Below, in pieces: positions 16,905 to 25,016 of a DNA stretch of 61,842 nucleotides (positions within the stretch are counted from its first letter, which is position 1; each line of letters opens with the position of its first letter). Position numbers and translations under genes: made by a program. Below the pieces are notes generated by a model. It was not told the origin of the DNA. It made no database searches and saw only the letters and a program-made list of their open reading frames with translations. This DNA is from CAYRWR01 sp964537555. GTDB lineage: Bacteria; Spirochaetota; Brevinematia; Brevinematales; CAYRWR01. The stretch covers positions 1 to 61,842 of the forward strand of contig CAZIAD010000017.1 in assembly GCA_964537555.1 (NCBI GenBank), read 5' to 3'.

Positions 16905-18619
16905 TTATCAACTCCTAAGGTGCCTGGAGAGGCTAAGGTCTTATTTTGATATGGGGGAGAGACATAAATACCTGTCATTGGGGCATCTCTCCATGCTGAG
17001 GCCATCCTGCCCGGCAGCAGGGGCTGCAGCTTACGTTCCATTGAGACACATTGAGTGCCATCCCCCCAGCCTCCGGCTAAAGGCAGCCCGTAACCTGATC
17101 CCGCCTCATCAATAAGAGTCCCGTCACAGTCTTTTAAGACCAGGCGGACCGCTTCCTGACTGTCCTGTTCATACAGGAATAACCAGGGATCAATAAGTGT
17201 GCGGGGATAAGTCCAGGCATGATTGGTAGATAGTGCCAGGACCAGGATGCTATAGGGTTCCAGGATAGTATCCCGGGGAAACAGGCTCATGATAAGCCGG
17301 TAGGATCTGGCCTGGGTAGCCCGGGTTCCTTCCAGCTGCCAGCCTGAAATATTGATAGAATGAGGCCCGGGATTATACAGTTCTATAAAATCATCCCAGG
17401 GATAAGAGGTTCCCTCTTCGTCCCGGCTCCCCGCCCACATCACTTCTGTGATAAGGATATCCTGATAGGCGGCATCATCACCCCCCTGATCCAGGGTCAG
17501 GCTATAGCTACTCCTCCACTGCCTCATAAAGTCATCATGAAATACTGCTAAAATATCAGGATCATTGAGTATGATAAAATTCTCATCATTGCCCAGGTAG
17601 GAGGAAGATTTTGAAAAATTGTACGAACCTGTGAGCAGGAAGGCCTGCTCCTGGCCATAGTCACCCATAATATATTTGTTGTGGCATTTCCCCCCGGAAA
17701 GGGGCTGCATATCCAGATGGTCTTCATTACCATCAAATCTTACTTCCACATCCTCATACCAGCCCTGGGCCTGAATAAAGAGCTCATGCACGGAATAGGC
17801 ACTATTCAAATGCCACAGAGAATCAAAAACCCCCCGAAGCTGCAGGCCCCGTGCCCCGGCATGGATCATGGATCGGGCCATGTCCTCATGAGTAAAAGAA
17901 AACACACTGAAGTCAAGGCTATGCTCCAATCCGGATATCCTGTCAATCAATACCTGATCCACTCTCCTGGCAGAATTGACTTCCTCATAAGGCGGAAAAT
18001 AGACTTCCAGACTGGAAAGTCTGTTATTATTGGTGATCAAAAAAATGTTATTTTCAAATCCGGGCCAGGCATGGCCGGTCTTATCAGAACCGAAAAGCCC
18101 CCGTATATACATGGTCTCAAAATCTCCGGTGTAATAGGCCGCCACACCCGGGTGCCGGATCAGTATGATATTTTCATTGTTGTGGTAGAATGCGGTATCG
18201 GTATAATTTGCACTGCCTGTGATCACCATACTCTGATCTATGATCATATACTTATTATGCATACTATGTCCGGGGTTTCCCAGGCGTAGGGGTATTCCCG
18301 CGTGCTGAAGAGCCTGGTAACCTGAGTCAGATCTGTTATCACAATCACCCGTCATCCGGATCTGCACTCCCCGCTCCCAGGCCCGTATCAGGGCATCAGC
18401 CAGAGCCTGGTTTTTGAATTCATAGACCGATATATCTATGGTACTTCGGGCATTCTCTACCTGCTCTATAAGAGTATACTCTATCCTGGAAACAGTATCT
18501 GCACCCGGGGTGCTGAAGCATGCCCACAGAGGGGAATCCCAGGATACTGACTCCTGATGCTGAATTATCTCACAGGACCCCAAAGCCATCACCATCAGGA
18601 ATAGAACAAACTTATTCAT
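16901..18619 (-). CDS. Phospholipase-D-family lipoprotein with lamin-tail domain
   Basis: A 572-residue lipoprotein (lipobox LGSC, Cys at 16). It has two intact PLD motifs: HNKYMIID at residues 121-128 with GSANYTD after it, and HNKYIMGD at 313-320 with GSYNFSKSS after it. PLD-family enzymes with this spacing cut nucleic acids or phospholipids. A lamin-tail domain follows at about 387-545. The ATG at 18619 lies 6 bases after AGGAG; the longer frame to 18694 lacks a ribosome site. It overlaps the LTD gene by 8 bases and the barrel gene by 4. A surface nuclease is the favoured reading. Confidence 0.8.
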   Translation of the reverse strand: MNKFVLFLMVMALGSCEIIQHQESVSWDSPLWACFSTPGADTVSRIEYTLIEQVENARSTIDISVYEFKNQALADALIRAWERGVQIRMTGDCDNRSDSGYQALQHAGIPLRLGNPGHSMHNKYMIIDQSMVITGSANYTDTAFYHNNENIILIRHPGVAAYYTGDFETMYIRGLFGSDKTGHAWPGFENNIFLITNNNRLSSLEVYFPPYEEVNSARRVDQVLIDRISGLEHSLDFSVFSFTHEDMARSMIHAGARGLQLRGVFDSLWHLNSAYSVHELFIQAQGWYEDVEVRFDGNEDHLDMQPLSGGKCHNKYIMGDYGQEQAFLLTGSYNFSKSSSYLGNDENFIILNDPDILAVFHDDFMRQWRSSYSLTLDQGGDDAAYQDILITEVMWAGSRDEEGTSYPWDDFIELYNPGPHSINISGWQLEGTRATQARSYRLIMSLFPRDTILEPYSILVLALSTNHAWTYPRTLIDPWLFLYEQDSQEAVRLVLKDCDGTLIDEAGSGYGLPLAGGWGDGTQCVSMERKLQPLLPGRMASAWRDAPMTGIYVSPPYQNKTLASPGTLGVDK

Positions 18620-19298
18620 AATGGTCTCCTGACAGGCAGTCCCGGGGTCCGGAATCAGAACCAGGAGAGGCAAATACGGAATAGGAGGAATCAATATTCA
18701 CGGCATGAATGGGATAATAGTCTACCCATGCCCCGGGGGCACTACTGGATCGGGCCCCGAAATAATCACTGGTCCTGACCATAGAAGAGCTTACAGTGCC
18801 AGTACTCATTCCGACGGGAAGACCGCTCCCCTCCCTGAAATCGACATAGTCCGCAATCATAGAATCACTGCCATTGCGCAGAGACAGGCAAAATCCCCGG
18901 GGAGAAAGATGTAAGCCGGGTATTACCAGATCATAGCTGAGAAATGCCCCATTTGGGGTATTCACTACCGTGTAGACCTGGCCCGGAGCCAGTACTGAAT
19001 ACGGAGGGAGGGTGATCACACAGTACTGATCCCCCCTCACTTCTATGACCCATCCCGATATATCTATGACACTGTCAGAATAATTCCGTAGTTCGAGAAA
19101 ATCCTGATCCTGTAATATCCCGGCTTCCTGCTGGAAGGATACCCCACTATACAAAATCTCTGAAAAACAGACCAGGCCTCTAATATCACGTTCGGTATGA
19201 GCATAGTCATTTCCTCGAACAGTACATGAGGTGTTATATAGAGACAATACTACAAATAGAGTGAGGACTGTTAGCAGCTGATACCTTTTAATGGACAT
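18612..19298 (-). CDS. Lamin-tail-domain lipoprotein
   Basis: A 228-residue protein with a hydrophobic signal and a likely lipobox ending at TSC near residue 25. The mature part is mostly one lamin-tail immunoglobulin-like domain: SEILYSG, DFLELRNYSDSVIDISGW, then LAPGQVYTVVN. In bacteria such domains are found on secreted nucleases and other surface proteins. It overlaps the upstream OB-fold lipoprotein gene by 11 bases and the downstream PLD gene by 8, so all three are translated as a block. Confidence 0.75.
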   Translation of the reverse strand: MSIKRYQLLTVLTLFVVLSLYNTSCTVRGNDYAHTERDIRGLVCFSEILYSGVSFQQEAGILQDQDFLELRNYSDSVIDISGWVIEVRGDQYCVITLPPYSVLAPGQVYTVVNTPNGAFLSYDLVIPGLHLSPRGFCLSLRNGSDSMIADYVDFREGSGLPVGMSTGTVSSSMVRTSDYFGARSSSAPGAWVDYYPIHAVNIDSSYSVFASPGSDSGPRDCLSGDHYE

Positions 19299-20040
19299 AG
19301 ATATAATCCCAGATACTGCCTGGCAGATAATTTATAAAGTCTACCTGAGGACTATCAAAATAGGCTGTCACCGGTGCCACCACGGTGATAATATCACCTA
19401 CTTCCAGGGCAGTCCGGGCAAACATTTCAGGACTCATCCTGAGATCAGGATAGGCGTTACAGGATACCGTGATCACACTAGACCCGGATAATGCAGATAC
19501 AGGAGCGGTCCAGTAATAAATACCTCCATTTATCCAGTGCTCACTGTCCCAGGGTCCTGACGCGTAACCCTGAGGCCCGTCTTCGTATAATACCAGATTT
19601 GAAAGGGAACTGATCTGAAGATGTCCATACTTCAGCTCCAGTGACAGAACCCAAAATCCGGCTATTCGGCCCAAATCACTTTCGCATAAAACCGTACCCC
19701 CTGATATATAGGCAGGTATAGCTCCGCTCTCATCCTGAAGTATAAAGCGCCAGCTGGAAAAATCCTCCTGATATTTTCCCAGGGCTGTGATCCGTGCCCT
19801 GATATAGAGCGGACAGGCCGGGACAGACTGAGTATTATGGGTATAAAGGGCTGAAATACCCTCTGATGATGCAGGTTCACCCGACTCTATAGGCAGTAAT
19901 GGCATATAAACACCCTGCCATCCCGGTGCTACGGGTATCAGGGGTATAGTCTCCTGCTGCCTAACTGGCTCATCCAGAGGAAATTCCTCTATCATCCCGG
20001 CACAGGCTGACAGGCACAACAAAATCAATAACACAATCAT
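19288..20040 (-). CDS. OB-fold-like lipoprotein, first gene of PLD/LTD operon
   Basis: A 250-residue lipoprotein with lipobox LSAC near residue 13. Residues about 80-140 (LYIRARITALGKY, WRFILQDESGAIPAYISG) look like an OB-fold of the kind that binds single-stranded nucleic acid; a second similar stretch (FARTALEVGDIITVVAPV) lies near the C-terminus. This is a pattern-level call, not a family match. AGAGGTG precedes the ATG. The promoter must lie in the AT-rich 20041-20286. Its position at the head of the operon suggests a binding subunit for the PLD enzyme. Confidence 0.55.
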   Translation of the reverse strand: MIVLLILLCLSACAGMIEEFPLDEPVRQQETIPLIPVAPGWQGVYMPLLPIESGEPASSEGISALYTHNTQSVPACPLYIRARITALGKYQEDFSSWRFILQDESGAIPAYISGGTVLCESDLGRIAGFWVLSLELKYGHLQISSLSNLVLYEDGPQGYASGPWDSEHWINGGIYYWTAPVSALSGSSVITVSCNAYPDLRMSPEMFARTALEVGDIITVVAPVTAYFDSPQVDFINYLPGSIWDYIYVH

Positions 20041-20286
20041 ATAACACCTCTATAACATTTACTAACTATAATAACATTATATACACATATACCATATTAT
20101 ACACACTTAATGTGAAATTAATTCAAGATTTATTTTTATAAAAATATTTTGATACTATAAATCATGACATCTTGATTATTTTCTGACTTTAATTGATTTA
20201 ATTATCTTCAATTTTGAATGATTATTCCACAGGTTAGAGCACTTACTTTGACAATAAGATGACTGATATTTCAGGATGAGGTTGGA
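20041..20286. other. AT-rich intergenic region upstream of the OB/LTD/PLD operon
   Basis: About 250 bases of strongly AT-rich DNA with several TATAAT-like hexamers on the minus strand (for example 20081-20076) but no convincing partner -35. An imperfect dyad CACATTAAGTGTG occurs on the minus strand near 20112-20100. No gene seen. Confidence 0.5.
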
Positions 20287-20505
20287 TTATTTGCTGACGG
20301 GTTCATGCCACCCGTATTCTTTGAGTAGCTTAAGGCTCTGTTCGAATTCTTTTTTTACTTCACCCTTCCAGCTCAGTTTAAAATGCTGATAATCCCGGGG
20401 GGAACGGGCTTCATCTACCAGTTTTTGTGCGGCAAAATAGAGGTATTGGCTTTCTTTATCATCCCGGATCGATTTCAGTATTGCTAATGTATCCTGACTA
20501 TCCAT
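20287..20505 (-). CDS. Hypothetical 72-residue protein
   Basis: A small soluble, charged, helical protein (SIRDDKESQYLYFAAQKLVD, then EFEQSLKLLKEYGW). No family recognised. It is supported as a real gene by a promoter TTGATA-N17-TATCTT at 20574-20546 and GAGGG 4 bases before the ATG. It stands alone between rtcB and the OB/LTD/PLD operon. Confidence 0.6.
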   Translation of the reverse strand: MDSQDTLAILKSIRDDKESQYLYFAAQKLVDEARSPRDYQHFKLSWKGEVKKEFEQSLKLLKEYGWHEPVSK

Positions 20506-20545
20506 GAAACCCTCGATTATTAAATTTCACCATATTCAATAGATA

Positions 20546-20574
20546 AAGATACAGCATTTAACAACTAATATCAA
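20546..20574 (-). promoter_or_regulatory. Promoter of the 72-residue gene
   Basis: On the minus strand TTGATA (20574-20569), a 17-base spacer and TATCTT (20551-20546). Confidence 0.65.
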
Positions 20575-20616
20575 GTAAACATAGCGCTTGATTTGTTTTT
20601 TTTATTAGAAAAAAGT

Positions 20617-21756
20617 TTAATGATCTTTAAAATTGTAGACGGGCCTTACCCAATCCGTAATCTCTACTACATCTTTCAGGGCATCTATGATCATGGCTTT
20701 GTCTTTGTAAGCCCCGGCAGCTTCATCCAGAGAGTTTTTATTCAGGGAACGGGTAAAGACTCCTGCCTGTTTCATATCCTGCCGGGCTCTATCCAGATCC
20801 AGCCGTTCCCGGGCCTGACGGCGGGACAGGAGGCGCCCTGCGCCGTGGGGGGCAGAATAATTCCAGGTACTGCCACTGCGGCCCCGGCCCAGGATCAGGC
20901 CATCCCGCATATTAAAAGGGATGACCAGCATAGTATCACCGGATGCGCGTATAGCACCCTTCCTTATGATATGGTCTTCAAAATCGATAAAGTTATGTAC
21001 ACTATGCACCCGATCCAGACTCTGGCTGTCCCTGCCCAGAAAGGTGCAGATGTCGGTGGCCATGATCTCCCGGTTAAGCTCAGCGTATACCTGAGCACAG
21101 CGCATATCCCGGAGGTAGTCCAGGGCGCCGGTGGATTCAGTAAGCCAAGCCAGGTCTTTAGACTGCTTCCAGGTGGCGGGAAGATGCTCCACCGCCCTGG
21201 CCTGATAATATTCCGCTACAGAGAGGCCGAAATGGCGGGAACCAGAATGAATGGTCAGCCAGGTATCCCCGGAGGAATCCCGTCCCAGCTCGATAAAGTG
21301 ATTACCACCCCCCAGTGTACCCAGAGAACACTGCACCCGGCCCGCATCCTGTGATGTATGCTCACATACCCGGTGCAGATCCCTCATAAGATCCGGATAC
21401 TGAGATAATAGGGGATGAGCTTCCTTTCTCACCTTAAACCCGTAGGGGATATGCTGCAGGATATAATCATCCAGCTCCTGAAGATCAGGATGGATAGCCC
21501 CTAAGCACAGGGAAAGGACCCCGCATCCAATATCTACTCCCACCACATTAGGCACTATCTTATCCCCCAGGGGCATGGTAAATCCTATGACCGAACCTTT
21601 TCCGGCATGGGTATCCGGCATGATAGAAATAGCCTCCCCCTCAAATGCCGGATGATCCAGAAAACGGCGTATCTGCTCATAAGTGGCATTGTCCAGATGG
21701 GCCTGGGGTGGGATCATGATTCGGGCCTGGTTGTACTTACCTTTTAAGGTCTGCAT
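20617..21756 (-). CDS. rtcB: RtcB-family RNA ligase
   Basis: A 379-residue RtcB. Metal and GMP site motifs are visible: PDTHAGKGSVIGFT, VVGVDIGCGV with the metal-binding Cys, LGGGNHFIELG, IHSGSRHFG, and SAPHGAGRLLSRRQA; the C-terminal Gly-guanylated His lies in or near the last of these. The C-terminus VVEITDWVRPVYNFK is typical. RtcB joins RNA 2',3'-cyclic phosphate or 3'-phosphate to 5'-OH ends and repairs damaged RNA. The start is uncertain: ATG 21756 or TTG 21771. It follows a small helical-repeat gene by about 30 bases. Confidence 0.9.
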   Translation of the reverse strand: MQTLKGKYNQARIMIPPQAHLDNATYEQIRRFLDHPAFEGEAISIMPDTHAGKGSVIGFTMPLGDKIVPNVVGVDIGCGVLSLCLGAIHPDLQELDDYILQHIPYGFKVRKEAHPLLSQYPDLMRDLHRVCEHTSQDAGRVQCSLGTLGGGNHFIELGRDSSGDTWLTIHSGSRHFGLSVAEYYQARAVEHLPATWKQSKDLAWLTESTGALDYLRDMRCAQVYAELNREIMATDICTFLGRDSQSLDRVHSVHNFIDFEDHIIRKGAIRASGDTMLVIPFNMRDGLILGRGRSGSTWNYSAPHGAGRLLSRRQARERLDLDRARQDMKQAGVFTRSLNKNSLDEAAGAYKDKAMIIDALKDVVEITDWVRPVYNFKDH

Positions 21757-21789
21757 GGGATAGCCTGCCAAAGAAAAACGGAAGTAATA

Positions 21790-22185
21790 CTACTCCCGTC
21801 CTTTTAATTCATTGATCTTTTTTTCGAGCCGGTTGATCTTGAGGACCAGGCTCTGGTCACCGGAGTCTTCATACTCAGCCTGCGCGATCTCCCAGGCTAT
21901 CTCATAATGTTCCATGGCCTCATCTTCCCGGCCCCGTTTCTGCAAGGTCTCTGCCCGCATCACATGATAACTCATGGGAAATTCCTTGAGATTTCGCTCC
22001 GTGTCCAGCAGGGCCCGGCAAATATAACTATGACGGCTATGTTCTATGGGAAAGAGGCCTTTATGCTGCTCCAGATGTTCCCGGGCCTGCTTAATGTATG
22101 GTTTTGCCTCTTCAGGCTGCTGGGCCTTTCCGGCTTTTTTGATCAGTTTGTTGAATTCCCGCATTATCTCAGTGTAATTTGGCAT
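21790..22185 (-). CDS. Small TPR-like helical protein upstream of rtcB
   Basis: A 131-residue, all-helical, charged protein with TPR-like segments (AREHLEQHKGLF, MRAETLQKRGREDEAMEHYEIAWEIAQ). No signal peptide. No exact family recognised. It heads the operon with rtcB. A TATAAT at 22219-22214 with TTGTGA 16 bases upstream is a possible promoter, and a perfect GTGAATTCAC dyad (22230-22239) overlaps that -35. It may bind RNA-repair partners, but this is inference. Confidence 0.65.
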   Translation of the reverse strand: MPNYTEIMREFNKLIKKAGKAQQPEEAKPYIKQAREHLEQHKGLFPIEHSRHSYICRALLDTERNLKEFPMSYHVMRAETLQKRGREDEAMEHYEIAWEIAQAEYEDSGDQSLVLKINRLEKKINELKGRE

Positions 22186-22328
22186 TACCTTGTCCCCTTA
22201 GAAATCAGAATACATTATAACATAAAAAAGTGAATTCACAAAATTTCCAGCATTTTGAATGAATTGTTTAAATCTTCGGCACAGTGCTTTCTTATCTTGA
22301 ATTATGGGTATCTATCTATGTTAGACTA

Positions 22329-22357
22329 TTGACACTTTTGCACTTTCATACTATATT
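22329..22357 (+). promoter_or_regulatory. Promoter of DHODH-like gene
   Basis: TTGACA (22329-22334), a 17-base spacer and TATATT (22352-22357), a near-consensus promoter 27 bases before the ATG, with AAAGGAGG in between. Confidence 0.85.
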
Positions 22358-22383
22358 AATAGGGTATAGTAAAGGAGGATATC

Positions 22384-23400
22384 ATGGCTAATCTGACTGC
22401 GAATATTATGGGAATCAAACTCAAAAATCCTATTATAGCAGGTGCCAGTAACCTGAGTGCCAATACAGACAATCTCAGAAAAATGGAAGAAAGCGGCGTG
22501 GGCGCCATAGTCTATAAATCCCTGTTTGAAGAGCAGATACAGATAGAAGCTTATCAGATGGAACAGGAGCTGACCCGGTATAATGAGCGAGGGGCAGAAA
22601 TGCAGACCCTGTTTCCCCGCATGGAGCATTCCGGGGCCAAACAACATCTCCTCAAGATAAGCCAGGCCCGCAAAGCCCTGAACATACCACTTATAGCCAG
22701 CCTTAATGCCACCTCTGAGAATACCTGGGTGGAATACTCATCCCAGCTGGCTGATACAGGGGCCGATGCCCTGGAACTGAACTTTTACAGTACTCCCGGC
22801 GATTTCGATAAGAGCGGTGCCCGGATAGAGGATGAGATACTGTCCGCTCTGAGTGTCATCCACAGCAAGGTATCTATACCCATCTCGGTCAAGCTGAGCC
22901 CCTATTTTACCAACACTCTACATCTGATCCGGCAGATGGATGCCCTAGGAATAAAGGGATTTGTACTGTTTAACCGCCTGTTTGAGCCTGATATAGATAT
23001 CCATAAAGAAGAGCAGACCTTCCCCTGGAACCTGAGCCGCGAAGGGGATATCCGTCTGAGCCTGCGCTATGCCGGCCTCCTATACGGGAATATACAGGGG
23101 AGCATTATCTCAAATTCTGGGGTACTGAACGGGTATGATGCCATCCAGGCACTCCTGGCCGGGGCGGATGCCGTTCAGATAGTGAGCAGCCTCTTTTACA
23201 ATGGGATAGATTATATCACGCAGATACTGGCAGATATTGAAGTGTGGATGGAAGAAAAGGGTTACCTGTCCCTGTCGGATTTTCAGGGGAGCCTGTCCCG
23301 GAAAAACAGCAGTGACCCCTTTGCCTACAGCCGCAGCCAGTACGTGGATATACTGTTTCAAAAGTCCGATCAGATCTTTGAGAAGCATCCCCTACCCTGA
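22384..23400 (+). CDS. Dihydroorotate-dehydrogenase-like flavoprotein
   Basis: A 338-residue TIM-barrel FMN protein of the PyrD-like family. The N-terminal MGIKLKNPIIAGASNLS, the barrel strand ADALELNFYSTPGD and the FMN-phosphate loop SNSGVLNGYDAIQALLAGADAVQI are visible. The usual class 1 active-site stretch N-x-S-C-P-N is replaced by NFYSTPGD, without the Cys, so it is probably not a normal pyrimidine-pathway enzyme. It is monocistronic, with no pyr genes nearby. Related proteins are often found in anaerobes and their substrates are unclear. Confidence 0.85.
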   Translation: MANLTANIMGIKLKNPIIAGASNLSANTDNLRKMEESGVGAIVYKSLFEEQIQIEAYQMEQELTRYNERGAEMQTLFPRMEHSGAKQHLLKISQARKALNIPLIASLNATSENTWVEYSSQLADTGADALELNFYSTPGDFDKSGARIEDEILSALSVIHSKVSIPISVKLSPYFTNTLHLIRQMDALGIKGFVLFNRLFEPDIDIHKEEQTFPWNLSREGDIRLSLRYAGLLYGNIQGSIISNSGVLNGYDAIQALLAGADAVQIVSSLFYNGIDYITQILADIEVWMEEKGYLSLSDFQGSLSRKNSSDPFAYSRSQYVDILFQKSDQIFEKHPLP

Positions 23401-23428
23401 ACATGCTATCATTCTAAAACCTCCTCTT

Positions 23429-23459
23429 AACAGGCCCTCTATTAAGGTAGAGGGCCTGT
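23429..23459. terminator. Strong hairpin after DHODH-like gene
   Basis: ACAGGCCCTCTA and TAGAGGGCCTGT form a perfect 12-bp stem with a 6-7 base loop. No T-run follows on either strand, so it is not a standard intrinsic terminator; it may stabilise the mRNA end or belong to the structured region that follows. Confidence 0.6.
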
Positions 23460-23460
23460 G

Positions 23461-23660
23461 CCTCAGGCATAGTGTATCCCAATGAACTGAGGGAAGGGAG
23501 CGGCTGAGAATGGATGGGCCCGCTTCCCACTACAGATATGAACTGGCTGTAAACTCATAGTCCGGACTATCAGAAGGGAATGCAGGGGGAGCACGGCACC
23601 CGGGTATGCAGGGAATGGGTCCCGGCCTGGAGTGCTCAAGTCCCTCACCCTGAAGGGCTA
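23461..23660. ncRNA. Possible structured RNA
   Basis: About 200 bases without a plausible gene but with nested complementary segments: TGAGGGA (23488-23494) with TCCCTCA (23641-23647), GAGCAC (23589-23594) with GTGCTC (23632-23637), and CCGGG (23600-23604) with CCCGG (23621-23625). ATAGTCCGGACTAT (23557-23570) is a perfect 14-base palindrome, and CCCTGAAGGG closes the 3' side. It is more GC-rich than neighbouring spacers. No motif of RNase P, tmRNA, SRP RNA or a known riboswitch was recognised, and no clear promoter for it was seen on either strand. Confidence 0.35.
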
Positions 23661-23685
23661 ATCAAAAATGAAAAACAAAAAGACT

Positions 23686-23714
23686 TTGAATATTTCTTCA
23701 TTTGAGGTTAAAAT
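23686..23714 (+). promoter_or_regulatory. Promoter of the 23734 lipoprotein gene
   Basis: TTGAAT (23686-23691), a 17-base spacer and TAAAAT (23709-23714), followed by GGAGG and the ATG at 23734. Confidence 0.65.
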
Positions 23715-23733
23715 ACCTTAGATGGAGGCAGTC

Positions 23734-24405
23734 ATGAAGCAGTACCGGATACTCTTATTATTTTTCCTGATCCTGAGCGGATGCGCGCCCTACACCCCGC
23801 CCTCAGACACGATCACACTCCTCTCCATAATCCCCTCCAAGATCGACGATGACTTTACTAATCAGATCGTAATAGAGGGAGCAGGATTTCTGATGATAGA
23901 TGATGCCTATCTCCAGATGAGCGGAGGGGGGAGCCGCATAGATCCTATATTTATTTCGATCCCCGGTGATACCCGGATGATACTGAGCCTGGCCCTGCGG
24001 GATGCCCCGGTCAGTACTTCCAACCAGGCCTGGAACCTCATCCTGGTCACCAATAGCAATGTGATCCTGTCCCCCGTGACCAATATCAAGATCGAAGAAT
24101 ACTATGCCAAGACCTATACCACTCCCACTGATACTGACCGCTACTGGTGGGCCCGCTATATTTTTTCCGATAATACCAGCCTCACTCTGCGACATACCTT
24201 TTTTCAGACCAGTGTTGAAATCAGGGACCTGTACCGGGGGGATGTGATCCGTATCATTTCCCTCAGTAATACCTTTCAGGGAGCTCCCTCCGGGTCCCTG
24301 CATAGTTATTCCATCTATATCGAAGAAGCTGAAGAAAACGTACTGAACGGGGTCACTACCCTGAATATGCCCAGCAACGGGCAGGTAGTATGGCAGTACC
24401 AATAA
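23734..24405 (+). CDS. Lipoprotein with IPT/TIG-like start
   Basis: A 223-residue lipoprotein (lipobox LSGC, Cys near residue 17). The first mature segment, LLSIIPSKIDDDFTNQIVIEGAGFL, read in two parts, resembles an IPT/TIG immunoglobulin-like strand pair; the rest is beta-rich and unassigned. The ATG at 23734 has GGAGG 5 bases upstream, whereas the in-frame ATG at 23722 does not. It is followed 10 bases later by a small anchored protein, and the two probably form an operon. Confidence 0.6.
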   Translation: MKQYRILLLFFLILSGCAPYTPPSDTITLLSIIPSKIDDDFTNQIVIEGAGFLMIDDAYLQMSGGGSRIDPIFISIPGDTRMILSLALRDAPVSTSNQAWNLILVTNSNVILSPVTNIKIEEYYAKTYTTPTDTDRYWWARYIFSDNTSLTLRHTFFQTSVEIRDLYRGDVIRIISLSNTFQGAPSGSLHSYSIYIEEAEENVLNGVTTLNMPSNGQVVWQYQ

Positions 24406-24415
24406 GGAGCTATCC

Positions 24416-24751
24416 ATGAGATTACAATGCGGTGTTGTAGCAATAATACTGGTAGGCCTGCTCTGCCTGGGGGGAGGCTTTGCCATCGGTAAGATGACCC
24501 AGCCTATCACTATCATCAATAAATCCGAATCACACTCCTACAGCTCATCCGACTCTATATCGGTGTCCGGGACCATCACAGTGAACAACGACGGGACCTT
24601 TGGAATCGTGAGTATAGATATGGACCAGATCACTAATATCATGGTCACCACCGTGTCTAATGGGGTGACCAATAAATCCACCAACTATATCCAGGCTGGC
24701 AAAAAGACCATGCGCTTTAAGCCGGAGACCAGGGATACCGTGATCAAATAA
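24416..24751 (+). CDS. Small membrane-anchored protein
   Basis: A 111-residue protein with one N-terminal hydrophobic segment (residues 7-26, VVAIILVGLLCLGGGFAIG) and a Ser/Thr/Asn-rich extracytoplasmic tail of beta character (SISVSGTITVNNDGTFGIVS). AAGGAG precedes the ATG. It follows the lipoprotein gene by 10 bases. No family recognised; the function is unknown. Confidence 0.55.
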   Translation: MRLQCGVVAIILVGLLCLGGGFAIGKMTQPITIINKSESHSYSSSDSISVSGTITVNNDGTFGIVSIDMDQITNIMVTTVSNGVTNKSTNYIQAGKKTMRFKPETRDTVIK

Positions 24752-24777
24752 TTTTTCTGCAACATTCAAATTAAGTA

Positions 24778-24805
24778 TTGACATAAAACCGGGCCTGCTT
24801 AGAAT
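24778..24805 (+). promoter_or_regulatory. Promoter of NHL lipoprotein gene
   Basis: TTGACA (24778-24783), a 16-base spacer and TAGAAT (24800-24805). The leader to the ATG at 25017 would be about 205 bases, long for this window; no riboswitch was recognised in it. Confidence 0.6.
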
Positions 24806-25016
24806 AATAAATGGGGAAAAAGGATAAAAGGAGAGTATTTTCAGGTCAGTCCACCCGGGGAAATCAATATCAGTAAGCTTCGATAAAAAATGATATGAGT
24901 GAACCAGCATTGTCCCAGGCCTGCATGTTAAGGCGGGGCAGATGCGCGGCCATGAAAAACACCTCTATATTCTTAATAAGCACAGGGGAAATTTTAGAGA
25001 ATACAAGGAGAGTGCC

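Noticed and set aside
20593..21354. 253-residue plus-strand frame opposite rtcB
   Set aside because: Shadow of the clearly recognisable RtcB coding strand.
23463..23648. 61-residue minus-strand frame in the structured spacer
   Set aside because: Low-complexity translation with no ribosome site; better explained as RNA structure or spacer.
23461..23660. RNase P RNA, tmRNA or SRP RNA
   Set aside because: The conserved P4, tRNA-like or tetraloop motifs of these RNAs were not found on either strand.
24811..24876. Very short frame in the long leader of the NHL gene
   Set aside because: About 21 codons without a ribosome site; no evidence that it is translated, and no riboswitch motif was recognised.
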